A stretch of DNA of 57,308 bases from Rubrivivax sp. (GTDB lineage Bacteria > Pseudomonadota > Gammaproteobacteria > Burkholderiales > Burkholderiaceae_C): contig JAEUPB010000062.1 of the NCBI GenBank assembly GCA_016789955.1, positions 1-57,308 on the forward strand, read 5' to 3'. Of the stretch, positions 1 to 7,064 are shown piece after piece (the stretch's first letter is position 1; each line of letters opens with the position of its first letter). The notes below the pieces were generated by a model. The model was not told the DNA's origin. It worked only from the letters and a program-made list of their open reading frames with translations, and did not search any database. The position numbers and the translations under genes were made by a program.

Positions 1-668
1 ACGTTGATCGGCGTGCGCGTCGGCAGGATGTCGACGTGATCGCGCAGCTGCGCCAGCGTGGCGGGGTCCAGGCCCAGCCACGCCAACTGCTCGAAGCGCC
101 TGGGCATCAGCGGCACCGAGGGGTCGGCGCCGGGCCCGGCCACGGCGCTTTCGCGCGCCTGCTGCAGACCGGTCACGAGGATCGAGTCCACGCCGCCCAA
201 GCCGATGTTCTGGCACAGCCGCTGCAGGATCTTGACCTCGTTCTCGTCGAGCTTGCCGTCGTCCTTGAACAGGTTGGTCAGGTTGTAGCGCGACTGGGCG
301 TCGACCATGGCGCCCGACAGCGTGACGTCCAGCGTGGCGTCGGCGCTGTTGTCGCGGTCGGCGGCCAGCAGCGTGGAGAGCTTCAGCTCGTCGACGCGCA
401 TGTCCCAGGGCTGGTTGGACAGGTCCGAGCCCGGTGTCGTGTTGGACAGGCGCCGCGCCACATCCCTGGCGAGGTCGACGCCGGGCAGCAGCATCCACGT
501 GGCCTGTGCCCGCGCGCGCTCGGCGCCTTCCACCTCGATCGCACGCGACTGCTGCCACACCATGCCCGCGGCCACCGTGGCCACCAGCGTCAGCAGGATC
601 ATCGCCAGCAGCAGCGCGGCGCCGCGGCTGTGCTGGCGGACCAGGCGCGACTGCGGGCCGCGGGTCAT
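1..668 (-). CDS. gspK: Type II secretion minor pseudopilin GspK (3' part cut by window edge)
   Basis: GspK caps the pseudopilus tip with GspI and GspJ in the type II secretion system. About 222 residues are present, read leftward from an ATG at 668; the C-terminus lies outside the window. The N-terminus has a short basic leader ending SRG, then a hydrophobic helix (AALLLAMILLTLVATVAAG) with no Glu at +5, which is characteristic of GspK. The DAQSRYNLTNL stretch near residue 130 is typical of the family. Its ATG overlaps the gspJ TGA by four bases (ATGA), so translation is probably coupled. The identification is firm; only the missing end limits it. Confidence 0.93.
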   Translation of the reverse strand, partial: MTRGPQSRLVRQHSRGAALLLAMILLTLVATVAAGMVWQQSRAIEVEGAERARAQATWMLLPGVDLARDVARRLSNTTPGSDLSNQPWDMRVDELKLSTLLAADRDNSADATLDVTLSGAMVDAQSRYNLTNLFKDDGKLDENEVKILQRLCQNIGLGGVDSILVTGLQQARESAVAGPGADPSVPLMPRRFEQLAWLGLDPATLAQLRDHVDILPTRTPIN

Positions 669-1312
669 GAGCGCCTCACCACGATCACGTCGCGCGTCAG
701 CGTGCCGGCCGGCATCTTGAGCACGAGCTGCACGCCTTCCGGCGTCTGCTCGCGTGCGGCCGGGATCGCGGCCGACTGCCCGTCGGTGCGCGCCGAGTCG
801 CCGCTGGACTGCGGGTTGGTGCGGCGCCCGTCGCGATAGAAGTAGACCTGCCACTCCTGCACGCCGTCGAGCAGCCGCACCTGCTCCCGCTCGGTGCCCT
901 GCAGCTGCTGGCTCACCAGCCACTGTTCCTGCAGCGCCGCGGCGCGCGTCACCGGCGCGCCGACCCAGCGGGTCCACACGCCCGAGCGCAGGGCCCACAC
1001 CACCACCTGCACGCCGGTGTCCGCGCCGCTGAGGGGATCGGTGACGAGCCGCGTCAGCTGCAGCGTCTGCCCCGCGAAGGCGATCGGCGGCACGATGCCG
1101 GTGTCGGCCACGGACTGCAGGTCCTGCTCCCACTGCACGATCACGGTGTTCAGCCGCGTGGTGCGCTCGAGGCTGGCCTGCGTCACCTCACGGGCCTTCA
1201 GCATGCCGTCGATGCCGCGCCACGAGAGCGCCGCCATGATCGCCATCGCCGCCAGGGCCACCAGCACCTCGACGAGGGTGAAGCCCCGTGCGGGGCGCTG
1301 CGCGCGCGTCAT
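665..1312 (-). CDS. gspJ: Type II secretion minor pseudopilin GspJ
   Basis: This 215-residue minor pseudopilin forms the tip complex with GspI and GspK. It begins MTRAQRPARG and then shows the prepilin signature FTLVEVLVAL, with cleavage expected after Gly10 and Glu at +5. Family-typical features follow: a WRGIDGM segment in the first helix and a C-terminal half rich in VQLVLKM-type beta strands. The ATG at 1312 overlaps the gspI stop by four bases and its own stop overlaps gspK. The reading frame stays open upstream, but the prepilin leader fixes the real start here. Confidence 0.93.
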   Translation of the reverse strand: MTRAQRPARGFTLVEVLVALAAMAIMAALSWRGIDGMLKAREVTQASLERTTRLNTVIVQWEQDLQSVADTGIVPPIAFAGQTLQLTRLVTDPLSGADTGVQVVVWALRSGVWTRWVGAPVTRAAALQEQWLVSQQLQGTEREQVRLLDGVQEWQVYFYRDGRRTNPQSSGDSARTDGQSAAIPAAREQTPEGVQLVLKMPAGTLTRDVIVVRRS

Positions 1313-1686
1313 CGCCGGTACATCGCGGTGACCAGCCGCGCCAGCGGCACGCCGCTGTCGCTGCTGACGGTGGTGAAGATCTGGCGCACGTCGGCATTCG
1401 CCGGCACCGGCACCACTTCCATGCGGCCGCGGAAGGTGCGGCCCAGCTGTTCGCACTCGAAGGTGCTCTCGCCGGTGCCCGGCAGCGCACGCAGCAGGCG
1501 CATCTCGGTGTAGCGGTTCTCGGCGCACCACTGCGCGAGGATCACGTCGTCCAGCCGCTGCGCGTTGTCGGCCACCGCGGAGGTGGCGCGCAGGCCTGCG
1601 GCCAGTGCCACGGCCACGATCGCCAGCGCGACCATCACCTCGATCAGCGTGAAGCCGCCGTGGCGCCGGCCGTGCAGCCCGCTCAA
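1309..1686 (-). CDS. gspI: Type II secretion minor pseudopilin GspI
   Basis: GspI is a minor pseudopilin that initiates the tip complex. The product is about 125 residues, normal for the family. The leader LSGLHGRRHGG precedes FTLIEVMVALAIVAVALAAG, with Glu at +5. I place the start at a TTG at 1684-1686 because it overlaps the gspH TGA as TTGA and has a GGAG motif about ten bases upstream. No ATG or GTG lies suitably close to the leader. Downstream, the C-terminal part (ENRYTEMRLL, RMEVVPV) fits GspI. It lies within the gspG-H-I-J-K run, coupled at both ends. Confidence 0.9.
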   Translation of the reverse strand: MSGLHGRRHGGFTLIEVMVALAIVAVALAAGLRATSAVADNAQRLDDVILAQWCAENRYTEMRLLRALPGTGESTFECEQLGRTFRGRMEVVPVPANADVRQIFTTVSSDSGVPLARLVTAMYRR

Positions 1687-2135
1687 GGCGCGCTCTCCTG
1701 CGGCACCGGCGTGGAGAACGCGCCGAGGCCGTCGCTGGCGATCTCCATCCGCTGTTCGCCCAGCGCCAGCACGATGCGTTGCGGCGGCAGGATGGCATCC
1801 GGGCCGAGCACCACGCGGCCGCCCGCGACCTCGGCGCGCACGCCGTCGTCGAGCCAGGTCTCGGGCAGGCGGCTGCCGGCGCGCAGCCCGACGAAGCGGA
1901 ACGATGCGGCCGGCTCGCCTGCCGGCGAGGGGATCCACAGCGCCGGCACACCGGTGGCGCGCGACTCGGCCCGCGCGATCTCCAGCAGCGCGGCCAGGCG
2001 CTGCGCCTCGCGTTCCAGCCGGGTGGCGGCGGGGTCGCGCAAGGCGAGGGTGACCACCGCGACGCCGATGGCGATCACCGCCATCACGACCATCAACTCG
2101 ATCAGCGTGAAACCGCGACCATCGTGGCGCAGCAC
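1683..2135 (-). CDS. gspH: Type II secretion minor pseudopilin GspH
   Basis: GspH links the tip complex to the main pseudopilus. The product is about 150 residues. The prepilin motif is GRG then FTLIELMVVMAVIAIGVAVV. The GspH/FimT-type C-terminal domain contains WIPSPAGE, FRFVGLRAG and a closing GLGAFSTP. The start chosen is a GTG at 2135, which gives the short leader VLRHDGRG. The frame remains open to 2246, so a longer start is possible but would make an unusually long leader overlapping gspG. It sits 37 bases after gspG and overlaps gspI by four bases. Confidence 0.88.
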   Translation of the reverse strand: MLRHDGRGFTLIELMVVMAVIAIGVAVVTLALRDPAATRLEREAQRLAALLEIARAESRATGVPALWIPSPAGEPAASFRFVGLRAGSRLPETWLDDGVRAEVAGGRVVLGPDAILPPQRIVLALGEQRMEIASDGLGAFSTPVPQESAP

Positions 2136-2172
2136 CTCGCGGCGCCGGTGCGCGAGCAGGCCCGCGGGTCGG

Positions 2173-2601
2173 CTATTGCCAGGAGCCGATGTCGGCATTC
2201 TTGCCTTCACCGCCGGCCTGCCCGTCGGCGCCGAAGCTGAAGACATCGATCTCGCCCTTCACGCCCGGGTTCAGGTACTGGTACGGTCGACCCCAGGGGT
2301 CGTTCGGCAGCTTCTCCAGGTAGGGCTTCCAGTTCGGCGGGATCGCGCCCGCCGTCGGCTTGCGCACCAGTGCGTCCAGGCCCTGCTCCGAGGCGGGAAA
2401 GCGCTGGTTGTCGAGCTTGTAGAGCTTGAGCGCCTGCATCAGGTTGTTGACGTCAGTGCGCGCGGCGGTGGCGCGGGCGTCGTCGGTGCGGTCGAGCACA
2501 TTGGGCACGATCAGCGCGGCGAGCACGCCGATGATGACCAGCACGACCATCAGCTCGATCAGCGTGAAGCCGCGGGCTCGGCGGAGGGGGCGTAGGGGCA
2601 C
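2173..2601 (-). CDS. gspG: Type II secretion major pseudopilin GspG
   Basis: This is the main subunit of the type II secretion pseudopilus. The 142-residue length is normal. After a basic leader (PLRPLRRARG), the mature protein starts FTLIELMVVLVIIGVLAALIVPNV. Hallmarks of GspG follow: ALKLYKLDNQRFPASEQGLDALV, a WGRPYQYLNPG motif in the calcium-binding loop region, and the end FSFGADGQ. The start is a GTG at 2601. It is first in the leftward gspG-K operon, and its promoter must lie in the 53-base gap shared with the divergent gspC gene. Confidence 0.95.
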   Translation of the reverse strand: MPLRPLRRARGFTLIELMVVLVIIGVLAALIVPNVLDRTDDARATAARTDVNNLMQALKLYKLDNQRFPASEQGLDALVRKPTAGAIPPNWKPYLEKLPNDPWGRPYQYLNPGVKGEIDVFSFGADGQAGGEGKNADIGSWQ

Positions 2602-2636
2602 GACGGGGGCCGGCGGGCCGGCTCTTCGGGAGGGCC

Positions 2637-3407
2637 GTGAATCATAATGGTCCGATGTGGTCGCGCATCGCGAGCTTCGCCGTGTGGGCGCTGGCAGCCG
2701 CCATCGCGGTGTTCTGGGGCCTGCGCGTGTTCGTGCAGGCGCCGCCCGCGCCGGTCGTGCCCGCGGTGGCGCTGGCGCAGCCCACGGCGCAGGCCGACTG
2801 GACGCGCCTGTTCGGTGCCGACGCGGTGCCTGCGACCACCGTCGCCGCTGAACCGCCGCCCGACGCCCGCTTCCAGCTCGTCGGACTGGTCGCGCCTCGT
2901 GGCGGCGGCAGCGTCGGCGTCGCGCTGATCGGCGTCGATGGCAAGCCGGCGCGAGCCTACAGACCCGGCTCGACGATCGACGGCGCTCTCGTGCTGCAGG
3001 CGATCCAGGCGCGCGAGGTCACACTCGGCCCCGCCGGCGGGGCGCCGCTCGTGCGGCTGCAGATGCCGCCGCTACCCGTGGCGGCCACCGGCACGTTGCC
3101 GGCCGCCGGGGCGAGTCCCGGCGCGACTCCGCAGGGGCTGGGGCCGGGCATCGCCGGGCCTCGCCCGGGGGCGCCCGCGGTGCCGCGCGCCGCGGCGGGG
3201 ATGGCGGCGCCCTTCCCGTTCGGAGCGTCGCCGGGTGCCGGGCAAAGCGCGATGCCACCGGCACAGATGCCCGCGCTGCCGCAGCCTCCGACGCAGGTGC
3301 CCAACCCGCTGCAGCAGTCGGCGGTGCCCGATCCCGCGACCCAAGCCGCATCGCCGCAACAGATGCCCGCATCGGGCGGCCACCGCCGGCGCTTGACGAC
3401 GATGTGA
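2637..3407 (+). CDS. gspC: Type II secretion inner-membrane protein GspC-like
   Basis: This is a GspC-type bitopic protein that couples the inner-membrane platform to the secretin. It has one N-terminal membrane helix (about residues 10-32), a periplasmic HR domain (about 55-150; FQLVGLVAP, VALIGVDGKPA, YRPGSTIDG, VTLGPAGG) and a Pro/Ala/Gln-rich tail. There is no PDZ domain, which is common in betaproteobacterial GspC. The start is uncertain: GTG at 2637, or ATG at 2655. A GGGAGG motif (2628-2633) is too close to the first and too far from the second. It diverges from gspG, as in Burkholderia-type gsp clusters. Confidence 0.82.
   Translation: MNHNGPMWSRIASFAVWALAAAIAVFWGLRVFVQAPPAPVVPAVALAQPTAQADWTRLFGADAVPATTVAAEPPPDARFQLVGLVAPRGGGSVGVALIGVDGKPARAYRPGSTIDGALVLQAIQAREVTLGPAGGAPLVRLQMPPLPVAATGTLPAAGASPGATPQGLGPGIAGPRPGAPAVPRAAAGMAAPFPFGASPGAGQSAMPPAQMPALPQPPTQVPNPLQQSAVPDPATQAASPQQMPASGGHRRRLTTM
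2641..2650. promoter_or_regulatory. Candidate shared -10 region for divergent gspG and gspC
   Basis: The near-symmetric sequence ATCATAATGG reads CATAAT on the plus strand (2643-2648) and TATGAT on the minus strand (2646-2641). Both resemble sigma-70 -10 hexamers and point in opposite directions. A start near 2655 would make gspC close to leaderless. I see no good -35 element for either direction, so this is only a candidate. Confidence 0.3.
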
Positions 3408-3429
3408 CCCCGCGTCAGGCAGAAGCGGC

Positions 3430-5298
3430 ATGACGACTGCGCCGTCGCAACGCACGCTCGGCCTGCTCGCGGCCGAACTTCGGCAGCATCTGCCCTTCGC
3501 CGACATGGCCGAGGAGGACGTGCGTGCCTTCGTGGCCGCCTCGTGCGAGAGCTATCACGCACCCGGCGAGCAGCTCTACGGGCCGGAAGGCGGCGTGGCG
3601 CGGCGGCTGAGCCTCATCCGTCGTGGCACCGTGCGCACGGAGCGCCCCGGGCAGGGTACGCCTGTGCTGCTCGAGACCGGCGACCTGCTGCCCGTGGCTG
3701 CCGTGCTCGCCGCCCGCGCGGTGACCTCGACCTACGTGGCCGTCGACGATGTGTTCGCGCTCGAGGTCGATGCCGATGCCGTGCAGCGCATCGCCGCGCG
3801 CAGCACGGCCTTCGCCGACTTCCTGCATCGGCGCGTCGAGCGGCTGCTCGACGCCTCTCGGCAGCGCCTGCGCGAGGCGCAGGCGGCCGAGCTGCTGGCC
3901 GAGCGCTCGCAGGAGGCGCCGCTGTCGGAACTGCCCCGCCGCACGCCGGTGACCTGCGCGCCGACGACGCCGCTGCGCGAGGCGCTGCAGCGGATGCAGG
4001 CGGCGCACGTGGGGTCGATCGTGGCCGTCGACGCACAGGGCGCGCCGGTGGGCATCCTGACGCGGCACGACCTGCTCGAACGGGTGGTGCTGGTCGAACG
4101 CCGGCTCGACACGCCTCTGGTCGACGTGATGACGACCCCGGTGGCGGCGCTGACCCTGCAGGACAGCGTGCAGGCGGCGATGCTCGAGATGGCGCGCCGC
4201 GGCATCCGCCACGTGCCGGTCACCGACCAGGGCCGCATGGTCGGCATGGTCTCCGAGCGCGACCTGTACGCGCTGCAGCGGCAGTCGAGCCGGCAGATCG
4301 GCCGGCTGATCGGCGATGCAGACGACGTGCCTGCGCTCGCCGGCGCCGCGGCGCAGATCCGCGCCTTCGCGCGCCACCTGATCGGGCAGGGGCTGTCATC
4401 ACCCTCGTTGACCACGATCCTGAGCGGGCTCAACGACCGCCTCACGGCCCGGCTGGTCGACATCACCGCAGCTGCCCATGGGCTGGACCTGGGGCAGGCC
4501 TGCTGGCTCGCGTTCGGCTCGGAGGGGCGGGGCGAACAGACCGTCGCCACCGACCAGGACAACGGCCTCGTGCTCGCCGAAGGGGCCGACCGTGCGCGCT
4601 GGCTGGCCTTCGGCGGCGCCGTCAACGAGGCGCTGGCCGCCTGTGGCTACCCGCTGTGCGACGGCGGCGTGATGGCCGGGCAGGAGGCCTGCTGCCTGAG
4701 CGTTGCCGGGTGGCTCGAGCGGTTCGACCGGTGGATCGATCGCAGCGAGCCCGAAGACCTGCTGGCCGCCAGCATCTACTTCGACCTGCGGCCGCTGGCC
4801 GGGCGGCCGGAACTCGCGGCGCCGCTGCGCGAGCGCATCGAGCAGCGGGCGCCGCACGCCGCGCTGTTCCTGCGGCTGATGGCGACTCAGGCCCTCGAGC
4901 GGCGCCCGCCGCTGAACTGGCGGGGTGCCCTGGCGACGACCGACGACGCACAGGGCCGCGACGTGATCGACCTGAAGCTGCAGGGCACGGCGATCTTCGT
5001 CGACGCGGCGCGGCTGCTGGCGCTCGCGCACGGGCTGCCGGCGCTGGGCACGCGCGAGCGGCTGCTGGCGGCGGGGCCCGCTGCCGGCGTGCCGGAGCGC
5101 GAGTCCGCAGCCTGGGTCAGTGCCTTCGACCACCTGCAATTGCTGAGGTTGCGCGCCCAACTCGCCGCGAACGATCCCAAGACCGCCAACCGGGTCGAGA
5201 TCGGCTCGCTCGGGGCGATCGACCGCCGCGTGCTGCGCGAGGCGTTCCGTGTCGCCCGCGAGCTGCAGCAGAAGATCGGGTTCGACCTTGCGCGCTGA
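3430..5298 (+). CDS. cNMP-binding / CBS / DUF294 putative nucleotidyltransferase
   Basis: This 622-residue cytoplasmic protein has the order: cyclic-nucleotide-binding-like domain (about 15-130), a CBS pair (about 170-285), a DUF294 nucleotidyltransferase domain related to the GlnD family (about 300-450) and a DUF294 C-terminal domain (to about 610). The nucleotidyltransferase motif GSEGRGEQT (363-371) and the acidic pair D375 and D377 are intact, so catalysis is plausible. Such proteins are predicted signal-transduction enzymes whose substrate is unknown. The gene overlaps a downstream exonuclease, a pairing also known in other proteobacteria. The ATG at 3430 follows gspC by 22 bases. Confidence 0.85.
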   Translation: MTTAPSQRTLGLLAAELRQHLPFADMAEEDVRAFVAASCESYHAPGEQLYGPEGGVARRLSLIRRGTVRTERPGQGTPVLLETGDLLPVAAVLAARAVTSTYVAVDDVFALEVDADAVQRIAARSTAFADFLHRRVERLLDASRQRLREAQAAELLAERSQEAPLSELPRRTPVTCAPTTPLREALQRMQAAHVGSIVAVDAQGAPVGILTRHDLLERVVLVERRLDTPLVDVMTTPVAALTLQDSVQAAMLEMARRGIRHVPVTDQGRMVGMVSERDLYALQRQSSRQIGRLIGDADDVPALAGAAAQIRAFARHLIGQGLSSPSLTTILSGLNDRLTARLVDITAAAHGLDLGQACWLAFGSEGRGEQTVATDQDNGLVLAEGADRARWLAFGGAVNEALAACGYPLCDGGVMAGQEACCLSVAGWLERFDRWIDRSEPEDLLAASIYFDLRPLAGRPELAAPLRERIEQRAPHAALFLRLMATQALERRPPLNWRGALATTDDAQGRDVIDLKLQGTAIFVDAARLLALAHGLPALGTRERLLAAGPAAGVPERESAAWVSAFDHLQLLRLRAQLAANDPKTANRVEIGSLGAIDRRVLREAFRVARELQQKIGFDLAR

Positions 5299-5899
5299 GT
5301 CCGAGCGCTGGGTGGTGCTGGACGTCGAGACCACCGGCCTGGACGCCCGGCGCGACGCGCTGCTGGCGATCGCAGCCGTTGCGCTGTACCGCGACGGCGA
5401 CCGGCTGCGGCTGCTGCCCGCCGACAGCTTCGACGTGCGGCTGGCGCACCATGCCGCCGCCATCGACCGCGGCAACATCCTGCTGCACGGCATCGGCGTG
5501 GGCGAGCAGCGCACCGGCGTCGACCCGGCAGAGGCGCTGCGGGACTTCCACACCTGGGCCGCCGGTGCGCCCCGGCTGGGCTTCCACGTGTCCTTCGACC
5601 GGCAGGTGATCGAGCGTGCGCAGCGCAGCGTGCCGGGGAGCCGAGCGTCGGCCGCCGCATGGATCGACATCGCCGTGCTCGCCCGCGCCGTCGGGCCCCG
5701 CGTGCAGGGGCGCGCCCTCGACGACTGGCTCGACCACTACGGGATCCCGTGCCTGCGGCGGCACGACGCGGCGGCCGACACGCTGGCCACGGCCGAGCTG
5801 CTGCTGCGGCTGTGGCCGCTGCTGCGCAAGTCAGGGGCGCGGGATGCGGCGGCGCTGGCCCGGCTCGAACGCGACGCCGCGTGGCTCGGCGTGAGATAG
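5288..5899 (+). CDS. DEDDh 3'-5' exonuclease domain protein (DnaQ/PolC-epsilon like)
   Basis: This is a stand-alone proofreading-type exonuclease domain of about 203 residues. The catalytic set is complete: D12 and E14 in DVETTG (Exo I), D104 in FDRQ (Exo II), and H159 and D164 in HDAAADTLAT (Exo III). I use the TTG at 5288, which overlaps the previous stop by 11 bases. A GTG at 5249 in the same frame is an alternative that would overlap more. It is translationally tied to the DUF294 protein, so the two probably act together. Its substrate (DNA, RNA or a nucleotide) cannot be told from sequence. Confidence 0.85.
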   Translation: MRAESERWVVLDVETTGLDARRDALLAIAAVALYRDGDRLRLLPADSFDVRLAHHAAAIDRGNILLHGIGVGEQRTGVDPAEALRDFHTWAAGAPRLGFHVSFDRQVIERAQRSVPGSRASAAAWIDIAVLARAVGPRVQGRALDDWLDHYGIPCLRRHDAAADTLATAELLLRLWPLLRKSGARDAAALARLERDAAWLGVR

Positions 5900-5906
5900 C
5901 CGCTAG

Positions 5907-7007
5907 TCAGTACAGCCGCTGCTCGCCGGGGAAGAGCTCGCCCGAGGGTTCGTCGTCTTCCTGCGAGAGGCCGGCGGGCCACGCGGGGCCCGGGTCCTCG
6001 CCATCGGCCACCTCGGCGAGCAGCGCCGCCGCCGCGGATACCAGCGGCCAAGCCAGCGTGGCACCGGTGCCGTCAACGCTGTCGAGCCCGAGTTCCATCA
6101 GCGCCGTCGAGCGGAACAGCGAGAGCGCCTTGTCCAGCCCCTTGTGCGGGTGGCTGCGGGTGAACACGCAATAGTCGGTGACGGGCTGGGCGATGCGCGA
6201 CGCGAGCATCAGCGCGGCGCAGGCCGGCAGGCCGTCGACCAGCAGCACGTGGCGCTTGCTGGCCGCCATCAGCATCACGCCCATCATCACCGCGACCTCG
6301 AAGCCGCCGAAGGCCGCCAGCACCTCGATCGGATCGGTCACGCCGCGGTGGCGCTGCTGCGTCTTCTTGGCGATGTCCAGCATCTGCTGCAGCACGCGCG
6401 CATCGATGTTCGTGCCGGGCACGATGAGGTCGCGCACGGGGGTCTCGGACAGCCTCGACAGCACCATCGCGGCGCTCTCGTTGGCGCCCACGCCCAGGCC
6501 GGCCAGCACCACCGCGTTGCCGCGCAGCTTGTCGCCGATCTCCATGCCGGCGCGCATGCCGGCATGCGCCTGCTCCACGCTCATCGCCGAGGACATGTGG
6601 GCGTTGCGCGTGCCGTGGGCGATCTTGCGGGCCAGCAGCCGGTCGTTGCCCTGCAGATCCTCGGCCACGCCGCAGTCGACGACGTGGCAGGCCAGCCGCT
6701 GCGAACGCGCGAACACCGACAGCGGCAGCTGCCCGGAGAGCACTTGCCGCACCACGTCGGCCGTGCTGCGGCCGCCCGGCCCCTGCAGCCCGTCGACGGC
6801 GATGCCGTGGTCGGCCGCGAACACCAGCAGCTGCGGGTCGTGGAAGCCGGGCTTCAGCGTGCGCTGCATCAGCCCGATGCGGATCGCCAGCGGCTCGAGT
6901 TCGCCGACGCTGCCGCCGACGTCCTGGCGGCGCAGCAGCTTCTGGGCCAGCGCCTGCTGCAGCCGCGGGTTCGACGTGGGGGCGACGAGCGATCGCGAGG
7001 CGGCCAT
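5907..7007 (-). CDS. CobT-like phosphoribosyltransferase family protein, catalytic residues altered
   Basis: The 366-residue protein matches the nicotinate-nucleotide:dimethylbenzimidazole phosphoribosyltransferase (CobT) family over its length: FAADHGIAVDG (63-73), STADVVRQVL, PGTNIDARVLQQM, FGGFEVAVMMG and LLVDGLPACAALMLA. CobT activates the lower ligand of cobalamin. However, where family members have the GEMGIGNTT loop this protein reads AGLGVGANE (169-177), and where they have LGEGTGA it reads SVDGTGA (310-316). The two catalytic glutamates are thus replaced by Gly170 and Asp312. It sits 57 bases after ilvA on the same strand, with no other cobalamin gene nearby. It may be a divergent paralogue with another function. 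Confidence 0.75.
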   Translation of the reverse strand: MAASRSLVAPTSNPRLQQALAQKLLRRQDVGGSVGELEPLAIRIGLMQRTLKPGFHDPQLLVFAADHGIAVDGLQGPGGRSTADVVRQVLSGQLPLSVFARSQRLACHVVDCGVAEDLQGNDRLLARKIAHGTRNAHMSSAMSVEQAHAGMRAGMEIGDKLRGNAVVLAGLGVGANESAAMVLSRLSETPVRDLIVPGTNIDARVLQQMLDIAKKTQQRHRGVTDPIEVLAAFGGFEVAVMMGVMLMAASKRHVLLVDGLPACAALMLASRIAQPVTDYCVFTRSHPHKGLDKALSLFRSTALMELGLDSVDGTGATLAWPLVSAAAALLAEVADGEDPGPAWPAGLSQEDDEPSGELFPGEQRLY

Positions 7008-7064
7008 GGATCGTTTCAGTGTAGCCCCTGACGTTCGACCCGACCAGCGCGGTGCCGGCCGCCT

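Noticed and set aside
2900-3400. Low-complexity Pro/Ala/Gln tract possibly marking a frameshifted GspC with a missing PDZ domain
   Set aside because: The frame is continuous, and betaproteobacterial GspC proteins commonly end in such a tail without a PDZ domain.
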